Source of the DNA: JAWKZG01 sp041396125
GTDB taxonomy: Bacteria; Pseudomonadota; Gammaproteobacteria; Competibacterales; Competibacteraceae
Assembly: GCA_041396125.1 (NCBI GenBank)
Contig: JAWKZG010000001.1
Span: 248,001 to 312,000 of the forward strand
Direction of reading: 5' to 3'
DNA: 64,000 nucleotides
Shown here: positions 35,892 through 44,176 of the stretch, in pieces
Layout of the letters: each line of letters starts with the position of its first letter
Numbering within the stretch: position 1 is the stretch's first letter
Notes under the pieces: generated by a model
Database searches by the model: none
What the model was told of the DNA's origin: nothing
The model's input: the letters and a program-made list of their open reading frames with translations, nothing else
Position numbers and translations under genes: made by a program

Positions 35892-35920
35892 AATATAAAT
35901 AAAATGCTGCGCTGCGTCAA
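35892..35920 (-). promoter_or_regulatory. Sigma-70 promoter of small RNA 2
   Basis: On the minus strand TTGACG (35920-35915) and TATATT (35897-35892) with a 17-bp spacer. The region up to the -35 box is homologous to the small RNA 1 promoter (GCGTCAA on the plus strand in both), but DNA beyond it is unrelated. Confidence 0.75.
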
Positions 35921-35964
35921 GTTTTTTATAACTATCGAAATATCAAAAATTGATTCTGAAACTA

Positions 35965-35996
35965 ACAAGGCACCCTGTTCAGGGTGCCTTGTTTTT
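35965..35996. terminator. Strong hairpin, likely terminator
   Basis: ACAAGGCACCCT (35965-35976) and AGGGTGCCTTGT (35981-35992) form a 12-bp stem with a 4-nt loop. A five-T run overlaps the 3' base on the plus strand; the minus-strand tail (GTTAGTTTC) is poorer. It lies about 80 bp beyond the stop codon of the minus-strand RRM gene and just upstream of the small RNA 2 promoter, so it probably insulates the two. Confidence 0.55.
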
Positions 35997-36074
35997 CGGC
36001 GGGCTCATCTGCAGCAAGGTTGTCGGCCTCGATAGAGGCGGGACAACGCTAGGGCAGTTAATAGAACCTAGCTA

Positions 36075-36347
36075 CTACCATCTAGGTCTGGACTTCGGGC
36101 GCTCGCCGCGAGGACGTGCAATATTGACGGTAATGTTTCTGCCACCTACCGAATGACCATTTAGCTGTTTGATGGCCTCTTCGGCTTCCGCTTGTTTGTC
36201 CATTTCGACAAACCCAAAACCTTTGGATTGGTTGGTATATTTATCCTTGATCAGACTGACACTGGATACGCTTCCGTGGGCTGCGAAAAGCGTCTGAAGC
36301 TCGTCTTCAGTTACACTGTAAGCCAAATTCCCTACATATATATTCAT
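36075..36347 (-). CDS. RRM-type RNA-binding protein
   Basis: A 90-residue protein with a single RNA-recognition motif and a short Arg/Pro-rich tail. RNP2 is IYVGNL (about residues 3-8) and RNP1 is KGFGFVEM (about 42-49). Bacterial proteins of this type (Rbp family) bind RNA and are often cold-inducible. It lies beside two small-RNA genes and divergent from a DeaD-type helicase, making a local group devoted to RNA. Regulation not visible. Confidence 0.92.
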   Translation of the reverse strand: MNIYVGNLAYSVTEDELQTLFAAHGSVSSVSLIKDKYTNQSKGFGFVEMDKQAEAEEAIKQLNGHSVGGRNITVNIARPRGERPKSRPRW

Positions 36348-36787
36348 TCAAGTTACTCGTCATTATGTGGTCATCAGCTGTCACTATCGAATGGCTAACC
36401 ACATCAAGACCACACAATAGCGATTTGCCTAGCTTGGCAAATTCTTAAAATCCAAAGGTTGGCTTGTAGCTATAGCAAATGGAAAATGCTTTTAGATTAT
36501 GCAGTGAGGTCTCAGGGGGAGGGGGAGCTGAGAAATAACCGGATCTACGTGCGCAACGATTAGAAACTGTCTCCTAGTATACTGACCGCTTAAGCCTAGA
36601 GCCAGAGAAATATTGTCGGGCGACACGGCCGTTCTCCGGCCAAGCTTATGTCGCAGGTATATCTTTTTTATGGCGCATTTTGGCATTATCCTTTATAGTA
36701 CTCTGCTCTCTTGAATCCTATCGTTTAATTCTTATGGGTAAGTTCCAGGCAATGCCAATGACTTGCCTGAAGCACAGGTGCTTATCC
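36348..36787. other. Intergenic region between RRM gene and helicase
   Basis: A 440-bp stretch with no supported gene. It contains the small inverted repeat TTTGCC/GGCAAA at about 36424-36442. Two leader hairpins lie directly before the helicase start: AGGCAA/TTGCCT near 36747-36768 and AAGCA/TGCTT at 36770-36783, the latter holding CAGG, part of the likely ribosome binding site, in its loop. The long untranslated leader of the helicase probably begins here. Confidence 0.4.
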
Positions 36788-38440
36788 ATGCCCTCCGTTA
36801 GTCTTACCTTTGCCGATCTCGGTTTAAACCCGGCCGTGCTTGATGCCGTGCGCGCTTGCGGCTATATCAATCCTACACCAGTCCAACAAACCTGCATCCC
36901 CGCCTTATTGGAAGGTAGCGATTTGCTCGGATTGGCACCGACCGGATCTGGTAAAACCGCTGCCTTCGCCTTGCCATTGCTCAGTCGTATTAATTTGCAG
37001 CAGGCCTCGCCGCAAGTGTTAGTGCTGGCACCGACGCGCGAATTGGCGCTCCAGGTATCAGCAGCATTTGAACTGTATGGCCGGGGGCTGACAGGCTTGG
37101 GTGTCGCAACTCTGTACGGCGGACAGCCGATTGGCCCGCAGCGAAAATCGCTCAGTGCCGGCGCACAAGTCGTGATCGGTACACCCGGCCGTATTCTAGA
37201 CCATCTGGAGCGTGGCAGTCTGCGTTTAGCGGATTTGCAATGCGCTGTGCTGGATGAAGCTGATGAAATGCTCCGTATGGGCTTTATCGACGATGTCGAA
37301 GCAATCCTGGCGCAATCTCCGAAACAGCGTCAGACGGTGCTTTTTTCAGCTACTCTGCCGGCGCCAATACGGCGCATCGCGCACCGGCATTTACACGATC
37401 CAATTGAAGTTCGCATTGCCGCCGAAGCTGAAAATGCCCCGACGATTGAGCAGCGCGCCTATATCGTGCCGGATTACGCTAAGCGGGAGGCGCTGTTTCG
37501 CCTGCTGGAGACCGAAGACCGTGATGGGGTGCTGGTGTTCACGGCTACGCGCAGTGGTAGTGAAGAACTGGCCAATGAGTTGCGTACGCATGGCCATACC
37601 TGTGCGGCATTAAACGGTGATATGGATCAGAAAGAGCGCGAGCGCACGATTGGACAGCTCAAGAACGGAGAGATCGACATCCTGGTTGCCACCGATGTGG
37701 CGGCACGCGGTATCGATGTCACGCGGCTGACGCATGTTATCAATCTGGATGCGCCGCATGATCCGCAGGTTTACACCCATCGTATCGGTCGTACCGGCCG
37801 GGCGGGACGATCGGGTATTGCACTGTTGTTTCTTACTCCGCGAGAACGATACTATCTACGGGGTCTGGAAAAAACACTGGGTAAACCGATCGCGGTGCAG
37901 GAACTGCCTACCGAAGCCGAAGTGGCAGCTGCGCGCAGCGAACGTTTCCGCGCCCGTTTAGCCGAGGCCTTAAACGCCGAAGAGCTGGAATTTTTTAACG
38001 CTCGTGTAGGCGATTTTGCACAAGCTTTGGCCGTGGAGCCAGCTCAGCTGGCGGCGGCGTTACTGATGATTTCGCAAGACCAACAACCGGTGCAGTACCG
38101 CTCTAGCGTCAATATTAAACCGGTGGTTGCTGTGCGACGCGAACCTAAATTTCGCCGTGAGCGGCCGGATCGACCGGATCGATCCGAGCAACGCGCCGAC
38201 GCGACCACGTACCGGATTGCGGTCGGTAAGCGTGACGGCGCTACCGCACGTGAAATTGTAGGGGCAATTGCTAATGAAGTTGGGCTGCGAGGACAGCAGA
38301 TTGGTCCCATCCGTATTCGTGACGATCACAGTTTGGTGGGGCTGCCAAGCGGATTACCTAAAGCCGTGCGTAGAACCCTGAAAACAGTTCGGGTGCGGGG
38401 CAATAAACTTAACGCTGAACCCGTGGCTCAGCGGGCGTGA
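36788..38440 (+). CDS. deaD: DEAD-box RNA helicase DeaD/CsdA type
   Basis: ATP-dependent RNA helicase involved in ribosome biogenesis and mRNA unwinding, especially in the cold. The frame is open from 36680, but the ATG at 36788 (MPSVSLTFADLGL) matches family N-termini and has AGGTG upstream. It gives 550 residues. Motifs: Q motif GYINPTPVQ, motif I APTGSGKTA, Ia PTRELALQ, GG, TPGR, II LDEADEM, III FSATLP, and VI HRIGRTGRAGR. The C-terminal part contains a DbpA/CsdA RNA-binding domain (YRIAVGKRDGATAREIVGAI) after an Arg-rich linker. That supports DeaD over RhlE. Confidence 0.93.
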   Translation: MPSVSLTFADLGLNPAVLDAVRACGYINPTPVQQTCIPALLEGSDLLGLAPTGSGKTAAFALPLLSRINLQQASPQVLVLAPTRELALQVSAAFELYGRGLTGLGVATLYGGQPIGPQRKSLSAGAQVVIGTPGRILDHLERGSLRLADLQCAVLDEADEMLRMGFIDDVEAILAQSPKQRQTVLFSATLPAPIRRIAHRHLHDPIEVRIAAEAENAPTIEQRAYIVPDYAKREALFRLLETEDRDGVLVFTATRSGSEELANELRTHGHTCAALNGDMDQKERERTIGQLKNGEIDILVATDVAARGIDVTRLTHVINLDAPHDPQVYTHRIGRTGRAGRSGIALLFLTPRERYYLRGLEKTLGKPIAVQELPTEAEVAAARSERFRARLAEALNAEELEFFNARVGDFAQALAVEPAQLAAALLMISQDQQPVQYRSSVNIKPVVAVRREPKFRRERPDRPDRSEQRADATTYRIAVGKRDGATAREIVGAIANEVGLRGQQIGPIRIRDDHSLVGLPSGLPKAVRRTLKTVRVRGNKLNAEPVAQRA

Positions 38441-38486
38441 GGAGCTGTTTTTAAGGCGGCTCTTGAATATTGAAAATATGTCTGAC

Positions 38487-38518
38487 GGCCATCAAAACGG
38501 CTTGAGATTTTGATGGCC
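38487..38518. other. Perfect hairpin downstream of deaD
   Basis: GGCCATCAAAA (38487-38497) pairs with TTTTGATGGCC (38508-38518) over a 10-nt loop. No T-tract follows on either strand. It lies between the convergent deaD and rlmJ genes and may be a 3'-end processing or stabilising hairpin. Confidence 0.5.
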
Positions 38519-38599
38519 CTAAGGGCAATACGCAAGAACAACTAAATAACGTCGGGAAAAGTGCTTCCAGGAAATGTTAGTGAGCAGTAATGACACGCA

Positions 38600-39442
38600 T
38601 TATTGCGGGCCGCGCAACCATTGCTGTTGTACAGTATGAGCGCCCTGGCTGAGCCAGCTGGCCAATGCTGGCAACTGTTCGCTGAGTTGTTCGGGTACGC
38701 GCCAGGGCGGGTTGATCAATATCAGCCCCGAGCCATATAAGCCATGCGCGCCTAGCGGTTCTTTTACCTTAATCTCACAGTGCCAAAGCTGCGTGAACGG
38801 GCCTGCTGTCAGACCTTCCAGTAAGCGGATATGCAGCTTGCTGGGCAACAGTGGATACCAAATCAGATAAACCCCATTGCGCCAGCGTTGCCAAGCCTTT
38901 TTGACAGCCTCCAACAGTTGCTCAGGTTCGGTTTTTACCTCATAACTGGGATCAATCAGCACCAGTCCGCGTTTTTCTTTTGGCGGCAGTAGTGCAATCA
39001 GGCCTTCATACGCATCGCGCTTATGCACACTGACTCGATGATCACTGTGCATGAATTTCTTTAGCGTTTGATACTCAGCAGGGTGTAACTCCAGTAATTG
39101 CAGATGATCCTGTGGTCGCAACAGCTGCCGTGCTATAGCTGGTGAACCAGGATAATAGCGCAATTGCCGGTCTGGATTCATGGCTTGAATCAGACCCAGA
39201 TAACGCGCCAGCTGAGCTGGGCATGGGTTTAAATCCCACAGGCGGGCAATACCATTGTGGTATTCGGCGCTATGTTTTTCCGGCAGAGCCAGTAAATCAT
39301 AACAGCCGGAGCCGGCATGAGTATCGAGTATCAGGCAGGCCGTATCTTTACGAAATAGCGCGTCCAGCACAGAAATCTGCGCCAAGTGTTTATGTACATC
39401 GGCAAAATTGCCAGCATGATAGTGATGTTTATAACTCAGCAT
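38600..39442 (-). CDS. rlmJ: 23S rRNA (adenine-2030) N6-methyltransferase RlmJ
   Basis: Methylates A2030 of 23S rRNA. The N-terminus LSYKHHYHAGNFADVHKH is the family signature, followed by the SAM-site region LDTHAGSGCYDL and the catalytic-type motif LVLIDPSYEV (DPxY/F). Length of 280 residues is standard. Convergent with deaD and divergent from gltA; it is a single-gene unit. Confidence 0.95.
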   Translation of the reverse strand: MLSYKHHYHAGNFADVHKHLAQISVLDALFRKDTACLILDTHAGSGCYDLLALPEKHSAEYHNGIARLWDLNPCPAQLARYLGLIQAMNPDRQLRYYPGSPAIARQLLRPQDHLQLLELHPAEYQTLKKFMHSDHRVSVHKRDAYEGLIALLPPKEKRGLVLIDPSYEVKTEPEQLLEAVKKAWQRWRNGVYLIWYPLLPSKLHIRLLEGLTAGPFTQLWHCEIKVKEPLGAHGLYGSGLILINPPWRVPEQLSEQLPALASWLSQGAHTVQQQWLRGPQ

Positions 39443-39574
39443 TACGGCTCGTGTGTCTGCCCGGATAAGTATGCATAGAATACAAGACCGCTCTTCGCTA
39501 TGATACGCGCGGTCGACGGTCTCAGCGGGTAATACCGTCTGGCGTCCTTATCTCAGTTTTTGCGGAGTTTGACT

Positions 39575-40867
39575 ATGTCTTCCACAGCTCGGTTAAGTTA
39601 CGACGAAAATCAGTCCCTGGAGCTACCCATTATCACGGGTACTGAACAGGAACGCGCCATTGATATTCGCCAGCTGCGCGCCCGTACCGGTTTGATTACA
39701 CTCGATGACGGTTATGGTAATACCGGTTCGTGTCAGAGTGAGATCACGTTTATTAACGGCGAGGAAGGTGTGCTGCGCCATCGCGGGTACAATATCGCTG
39801 AACTCGCTGAAAAAAGTACATTTGTAGAAACAGCTTATTTATTAATTTTTGGCGAACTGCCTAGTGACGAGCAACTGACGGATTTCCGCCGTTTGCTGAC
39901 AGCACATCAGTTTATGCATGAAGATTTACACAAGCATTTTGACGGATTTCCAGCCAATGCGCCGCCGATGGCTATTTTATCCGCCATGATCAATGCTGCT
40001 GGTTGTTTCGAGCCGGCCCTGCGCGAACCTGACGATGACGACCGTTTTATGGAAGCTTCGGCGCGACTCATGAGCAAGATTCGTACGATTGCAGCTGCCA
40101 GTTACCGGAAGTCTATCGGTAAGCCGATCAATTATCCGCGTTCGGATTTACGCTATACCGCCAACTTTTTACACATGCTGTTTTCGCTACCTTTTAATGC
40201 GTATGAGCCCGACCCTGATGTTGTACAGGCATTGGATCAGCTGCTGATTCTGCATGCCGACCATGAGCAGAATTGCTCTACTTCTACCGTACGTATGGTC
40301 GGATCTAGCCGAGCGAATATGTATGCATCAGTGGCGGCGGGGGTCTGCGCACTGTGGGGACCGCTGCACGGTGGTGCCAATGTTGCTGTGATCGAGATGC
40401 TGGAGCAGTTGCGACGTGATGGCGAGAGTATTGAGACGTTTGTTGACAAGGTGAAACGCCGGGTCGAAGGTGTGCGCCTGATGGGTTTTGGTCATCGGGT
40501 ATACAAAAATTTTGATCCACGTGCCAAATTAATCAAACAGGCTTGCGATACGGTACTAACCCGTCTTGGTGTACAAGATCCCCTGTTGGATCTGGCGATG
40601 CAGCTGGAAGAGATTGCCCTGAACGATGATTATTTCATTGAACGAAAGCTGTATCCGAATGTGGATTTTTACAGTGGCATTATCATGCGTGCAATTGGTA
40701 TCCCATCCAGCATGTTTACTGTGGTTTTCGCCATCGGGCGGATGCCCGGTTGGATCGCGCACTGGCGTGAGGTTCGCGTTCGCCCGGATAGCAAGATTGA
40801 TCGGCCACGCCAAATCTACACCGGTCCGATACAACGCCCCTATATCCCAATGGAGCAGCGGGGATAA
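39575..40867 (+). CDS. gltA: Citrate synthase
   Basis: Condenses acetyl-CoA and oxaloacetate at the entry to the TCA cycle. About 430 residues, the long hexameric type of Gram-negative bacteria. Catalytic His residues are in GPLHGGANVAV and GFGHRVYK, and the catalytic Asp in NVDFYSGI. The ATG at 39575 with GGAG upstream is preferred over the TTG at 39560 in the same frame. It is a stand-alone gene; other TCA genes are not in the window. Confidence 0.96.
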   Translation: MSSTARLSYDENQSLELPIITGTEQERAIDIRQLRARTGLITLDDGYGNTGSCQSEITFINGEEGVLRHRGYNIAELAEKSTFVETAYLLIFGELPSDEQLTDFRRLLTAHQFMHEDLHKHFDGFPANAPPMAILSAMINAAGCFEPALREPDDDDRFMEASARLMSKIRTIAAASYRKSIGKPINYPRSDLRYTANFLHMLFSLPFNAYEPDPDVVQALDQLLILHADHEQNCSTSTVRMVGSSRANMYASVAAGVCALWGPLHGGANVAVIEMLEQLRRDGESIETFVDKVKRRVEGVRLMGFGHRVYKNFDPRAKLIKQACDTVLTRLGVQDPLLDLAMQLEEIALNDDYFIERKLYPNVDFYSGIIMRAIGIPSSMFTVVFAIGRMPGWIAHWREVRVRPDSKIDRPRQIYTGPIQRPYIPMEQRG

Positions 40868-41217
40868 TAGTGTGGCTGGCTCTGGAATTCGCTGCTGAAT
40901 ATGTGGCCTGGGTACAGGGATGTGCCCAAGATAATAAAATAGCAATGTGTTTCTAAAGAGCGGTGCAAGCCGCGTAATTTGCGCATTATTTGCTTCATCG
41001 TACTGGAGCTAATCTCTCGCTGTTTTCCATCTTCTTAGCGGTTACCCCACCTGATTCCCTCATCTCCTGGCCGCATAAATATGCTAATTAAAATAATAAT
41101 ATGGCATAAAAATTGTATTTATCTTGGATGTGGTTTTAGCTATCTGTTTAGCACTTAAACACACTTTACGGATAGCACCATTCGTATTGGCAATGGACTT
41201 ATAAGGAACCAAGGTAA
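40868..41217. other. Intergenic region after gltA
   Basis: 350 bp with no supported gene. The 3' half is very AT-rich (around 41070-41130) and must hold the promoter of the small gene at 41218. A TGGCA-N9-TTGT-like sequence at 41102-41116 has the GG of a sigma-54 -24 element but lacks the required GC at -12, so I do not call it. Confidence 0.35.
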
Positions 41218-41415
41218 ATGGCATTCTTACCCATAACTAATGTTTATCAGGTGCGCATCGCAACATCCGAAGGCAGCTCGATACATCTGATCGAAGCTGC
41301 GTCAACAATGGACGCATTTCGGCAGGCGTTACTCAATTATTCCCCTGATGCGGTGCTGCATTCGCTGTCAGCGCAGCCGCATCGTAGCGATAAAACCGAG
41401 CTTGTGGCAGCTTAA
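41218..41415 (+). CDS. Small hypothetical protein (65 aa)
   Basis: A 65-residue acidic-to-neutral protein with no signal peptide or membrane segment. I recognise no family. A strong ribosome binding site (AAGGAACCAAGG) precedes the ATG, and the AT-rich leader looks promoter-like, so it is probably expressed. Residues 9-50 look like a mixed alpha/beta fold (YQVRIATSEGSSIHLIEAAS, then an amphipathic helix). It is alone on its strand between gltA and the convergent zrg-like operon. Confidence 0.5.
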   Translation: MAFLPITNVYQVRIATSEGSSIHLIEAASTMDAFRQALLNYSPDAVLHSLSAQPHRSDKTELVAA

Positions 41416-41615
41416 GAACCCGGCAAGCCAATCTACACTACATGTATTTGTTTTTGGTTGGACCTGCCGGTAGGCCTTGTGGTTGCTCGGATGCTGTTTG
41501 AATATTTTACAAGCAGGGGAATCTTTTACTTGTGTCTGTTGCTGAACCGATTAGCTGGCTGTCAGGTCTGGTGCTCCGCATCAGCAGGGCTCCGGCAGTT
41601 TCGCGCGGTGAACTA

Positions 41616-42137
41616 TCACTCTTCGCCGGTATAAATTTCTATACTCTCAGCGTCGAGTGTATAACCGGCATCGCCCACGGCGCTGCTGAACGATTGAGCA
41701 TGTAATGTGCCTATGATCCAGACCGGTTGCCACATATCCTCGATGACCAGGCCTGCGCTTGATCTGACATAAACGATCTGATTTGCGGGTGGCGGTGGTG
41801 TATGAATACAGGCACCGAAATAAGGTACCAGCAGTAATTCCGTGGCGCGTTCTCCGTCACCCTCCAGCGGTATTGGAAAACCGGGTAGCTTAACCCGCTC
41901 GCCATTAAAATTTTCAACGACAGGTGAAGAGGCCAGAATGGCCTGCATTTCCTTCATTAAGCGGTCCGCTTCGGCACTGTCATCCGATAGGTTATCCAGT
42001 TGTTCCGGGCTGAGCTTATCAAATGGATTCTGTGGTGCCCAATCCGCAGGCATCAGATCGTCCCAGTCTAATTGTCGAACCTCAGCTGCTTGTGCCGGAC
42101 CGATGCAGAGCAGTAGAAGCAATAATAAATAAGGCAT
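41616..42137 (-). CDS. DUF3299 periplasmic protein of a zinc-acquisition operon
   Basis: A secreted protein with a signal peptide (MPYLLLLLLLCIGPAQA) when started at the ATG at 42137; the frame is open to 42179. The DUF3299 core is visible: WDDLMPADW near the N-terminus, VKLPGFPIPLE, and YFGACIHTPPPPANQIVYV, which holds the conserved CxHxPPPxxNQ. It is the last gene of a five-gene minus-strand operon (DUF2946-like, DUF2796, ABC ATPase, FtsX-type permease, DUF3299). This set matches the Zur-regulated zrg systems described in Vibrio. Its biochemical role is not established. Confidence 0.88.
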   Translation of the reverse strand: MPYLLLLLLLCIGPAQAAEVRQLDWDDLMPADWAPQNPFDKLSPEQLDNLSDDSAEADRLMKEMQAILASSPVVENFNGERVKLPGFPIPLEGDGERATELLLVPYFGACIHTPPPPANQIVYVRSSAGLVIEDMWQPVWIIGTLHAQSFSSAVGDAGYTLDAESIEIYTGEE

Positions 42138-42189
42138 AAAAAACCTCTTACAGAAAGTTATCGTGGTTGTAAAAATCATGTTATAGCGT

Positions 42190-43449
42190 TTAAACCCGAA
42201 CCGTCAGGCCGTCCGCCAGCGAATAGCGGTAGGCCTGCAGTGCCGGGATTGCACCACAGATAAAACCAGCCCCGATAATGGCGCTCAGGATCCCGAGCTC
42301 ATACGGGTTGGGCAGGGTAATGGGCAGAAACAGCCCGAACTGCTGCTCAAGCAGCGGCTGACCAAGCAGTAGCAAAAGATACAACAGCAATACGCCAAGC
42401 AGTACACCGCACAGTGTCAGAATGCCGGCCTCGGCCATTAACAGGCCAAAAATATGCCCAGGCCGCGCCCCGACCGAACGTAAGATTGCCATTTCGCGGC
42501 GGCGCTCATTCAGGCTGGTCAGCAGAGCTGTGATCATCCCAAGCAGACCGCTCAGCACAACAAACACTGAAATTACCAGTAAAGCCTGTTCGGCAACCCC
42601 TAATAAATCCCACAGTTCCTGTAATGCTACGCCCGGCAGAATGGCAAGAAGCGGTTCTTGCGGGTATTCATTGATCATGCGCTGCACTTGAAACGTCGCA
42701 ATACGGGATTTCAGTTTGACCAGCACCGCCGTAATCGTTTTGGGTTGCAGTTCCAGCATACGAACCTGCTCGGCACTAATGCTGACACCCGGCAGCCGCG
42801 TACCGCTTTGCCAGTCGATATGAATAGCTTCGAGTCCCTGCAGACTGACATGTACAGTTCGATCCACCGGGGTGCCGGTTTTTGCCAGAATACCGGTCAC
42901 CTTAAATGGCTTATCGTCGTGCAGACTGAAACTGGTTGCACCCAGGCCATGAGAGACCACTATGGGCTGATCCAGACGATAACCCAGCGCCGCAGCCACA
43001 TCAGCGCCTAATACCGCCTCAAAAATATCTTCAAACGGACGACCTTGCGCGAAGTGTAAACTGCGATCACGGGCGTAGCGGTAGTGCTCGAAATAACGCT
43101 GATCGGTTCCCATAACCCGAAAACCCCGATGTGAATCGCCCAGCGAGATCGGTATTGTCCAGGCTATATTCAGATCATTGGCTAAAGCCTGATAGCTGTC
43201 CCAGGTAATATTATTGGTGGCGTTTCCGATTCGAAATACTGAATACAATAATAGCTGCACCGGACCGCTACGCGCACCGACAATAAGATCGATACCGGAT
43301 CAGGTACTGGTAAAACTGCTACGTGCGCCGGTGCGGGTTTTTTCCACTCCGAGCAGTAAAGCCACACTGATAGCGATTGTCAGCACAGTCAATAGCGCCG
43401 TGAATTTACGGTTCCATACACTTTTGAGGGCCAGATTCAATATCGCCAT
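42190..43449 (-). CDS. FtsX/MacB-type ABC permease with one in-frame stop
   Basis: Inner-membrane permease of the zrg-like ABC system. The N-terminal part starts at 43449 (MAILNLALKSVWNRKF) with the first membrane helix and reads to SSFTST, where a TGA occurs at 43300-43302. The same frame then continues with SGIDLIVGARSGPVQLLLYS and a complete periplasmic domain and C-terminal FtsX domain of three helices to 42190. Total 420 codons, normal length. Because both halves share one frame, the defect is a base substitution (for example TTA to TGA) or a real nonsense mutation, unlike the indels elsewhere. The start is one base after the ATPase stop. Confidence 0.82.
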
Positions 43450-43450
43450 G

Positions 43451-44176
43451 TCAATTTTTTGTCGCTTGGTTGAGGTGTGGTAAATCCAGTGTGCGCGAAA
43501 ATAAAGGGGCGAGGCTCTGGTCGTGACTGACAAATAAAAGCGTTGAACCCGCTCGCTCACATTCGGTAAATAACAGCGATAAAAAAACTTCACGGGCGTC
43601 GTTGTCCAGCGCGGAGGTAGGCTCATCAGCAATCAGCAGTTCCGGTCCACCAATGAGTGCGCGGGCAGCAGCCACCCGTTGCTGCTGCCCGACACTCAGG
43701 GCAGTGACGGTATGATTGAGCGAGACAGAATCGGTCAGGCCCAAATGCGTCAACAAGCGCCGTGCTTCATCTTCCAGGGAATGTGCAGCTTGGGCGCGAT
43801 TGCGTCGCCGGTCCGAAAACCGGCATGGCAGGGTGACATTTTCGATTAGTGACAAATACGGGACCAAGTTGAACATCTGAAACACAAAGCCGATGTGATC
43901 GGCTCGGAAGCGGTCACGAGCCGCATGGTTTAGCTCTTCCAGCGGGGTATCCAGGACACGGATACTGCCTTGCTGTGGGATCAGCACGCCGCTGAGCAGA
44001 TTCAGCAGCGTGGTTTTGCCGGAGCCGGACGGACCACGCATAAACACCCGCTCACCATGATCGATGCGCAGAGCATCCAGGGCCAGCAAAGGCGAACTTC
44101 CCTGGTGCCAGGCAAAGCGCAGTTGGCTAAGCGTCAATAATGGGTTTATTGATGTCATGATGGGTATCAGGTTCAA
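43451..44176 (-). CDS. ABC transporter ATP-binding protein of the zrg-like operon
   Basis: A 241-residue MacB/LolD-type ATPase. Walker A is GPSGSGKTT, the Q loop is FVFQMFNL, the signature is LSVGQQQRVAAARAL (LSVGQ for LSGGQ), and Walker B is LLIADEPTSALD. The H loop is in FVSHDQ. The start may be the in-frame ATG at 44158. It overlaps the DUF2796 gene by 4 bp and abuts the permease gene, so subunits are translationally coupled. Such ATPases power mechanotransmission or extraction rather than classical import. Confidence 0.92.
   Translation of the reverse strand: MNLIPIMTSINPLLTLSQLRFAWHQGSSPLLALDALRIDHGERVFMRGPSGSGKTTLLNLLSGVLIPQQGSIRVLDTPLEELNHAARDRFRADHIGFVFQMFNLVPYLSLIENVTLPCRFSDRRRNRAQAAHSLEDEARRLLTHLGLTDSVSLNHTVTALSVGQQQRVAAARALIGGPELLIADEPTSALDNDAREVFLSLLFTECERAGSTLLFVSHDQSLAPLFSRTLDLPHLNQATKN

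Noticed and set aside
41102..41116. Sigma-54-like element before the 65-residue gene
   Set aside because: It has the GG but GT in place of the essential GC at -12, so it is not convincing.
43300..43302. Selenocysteine at the in-frame TGA of the permease
   Set aside because: Homologues have an aliphatic residue there rather than Cys, and no selenocysteine insertion hairpin was recognised downstream.
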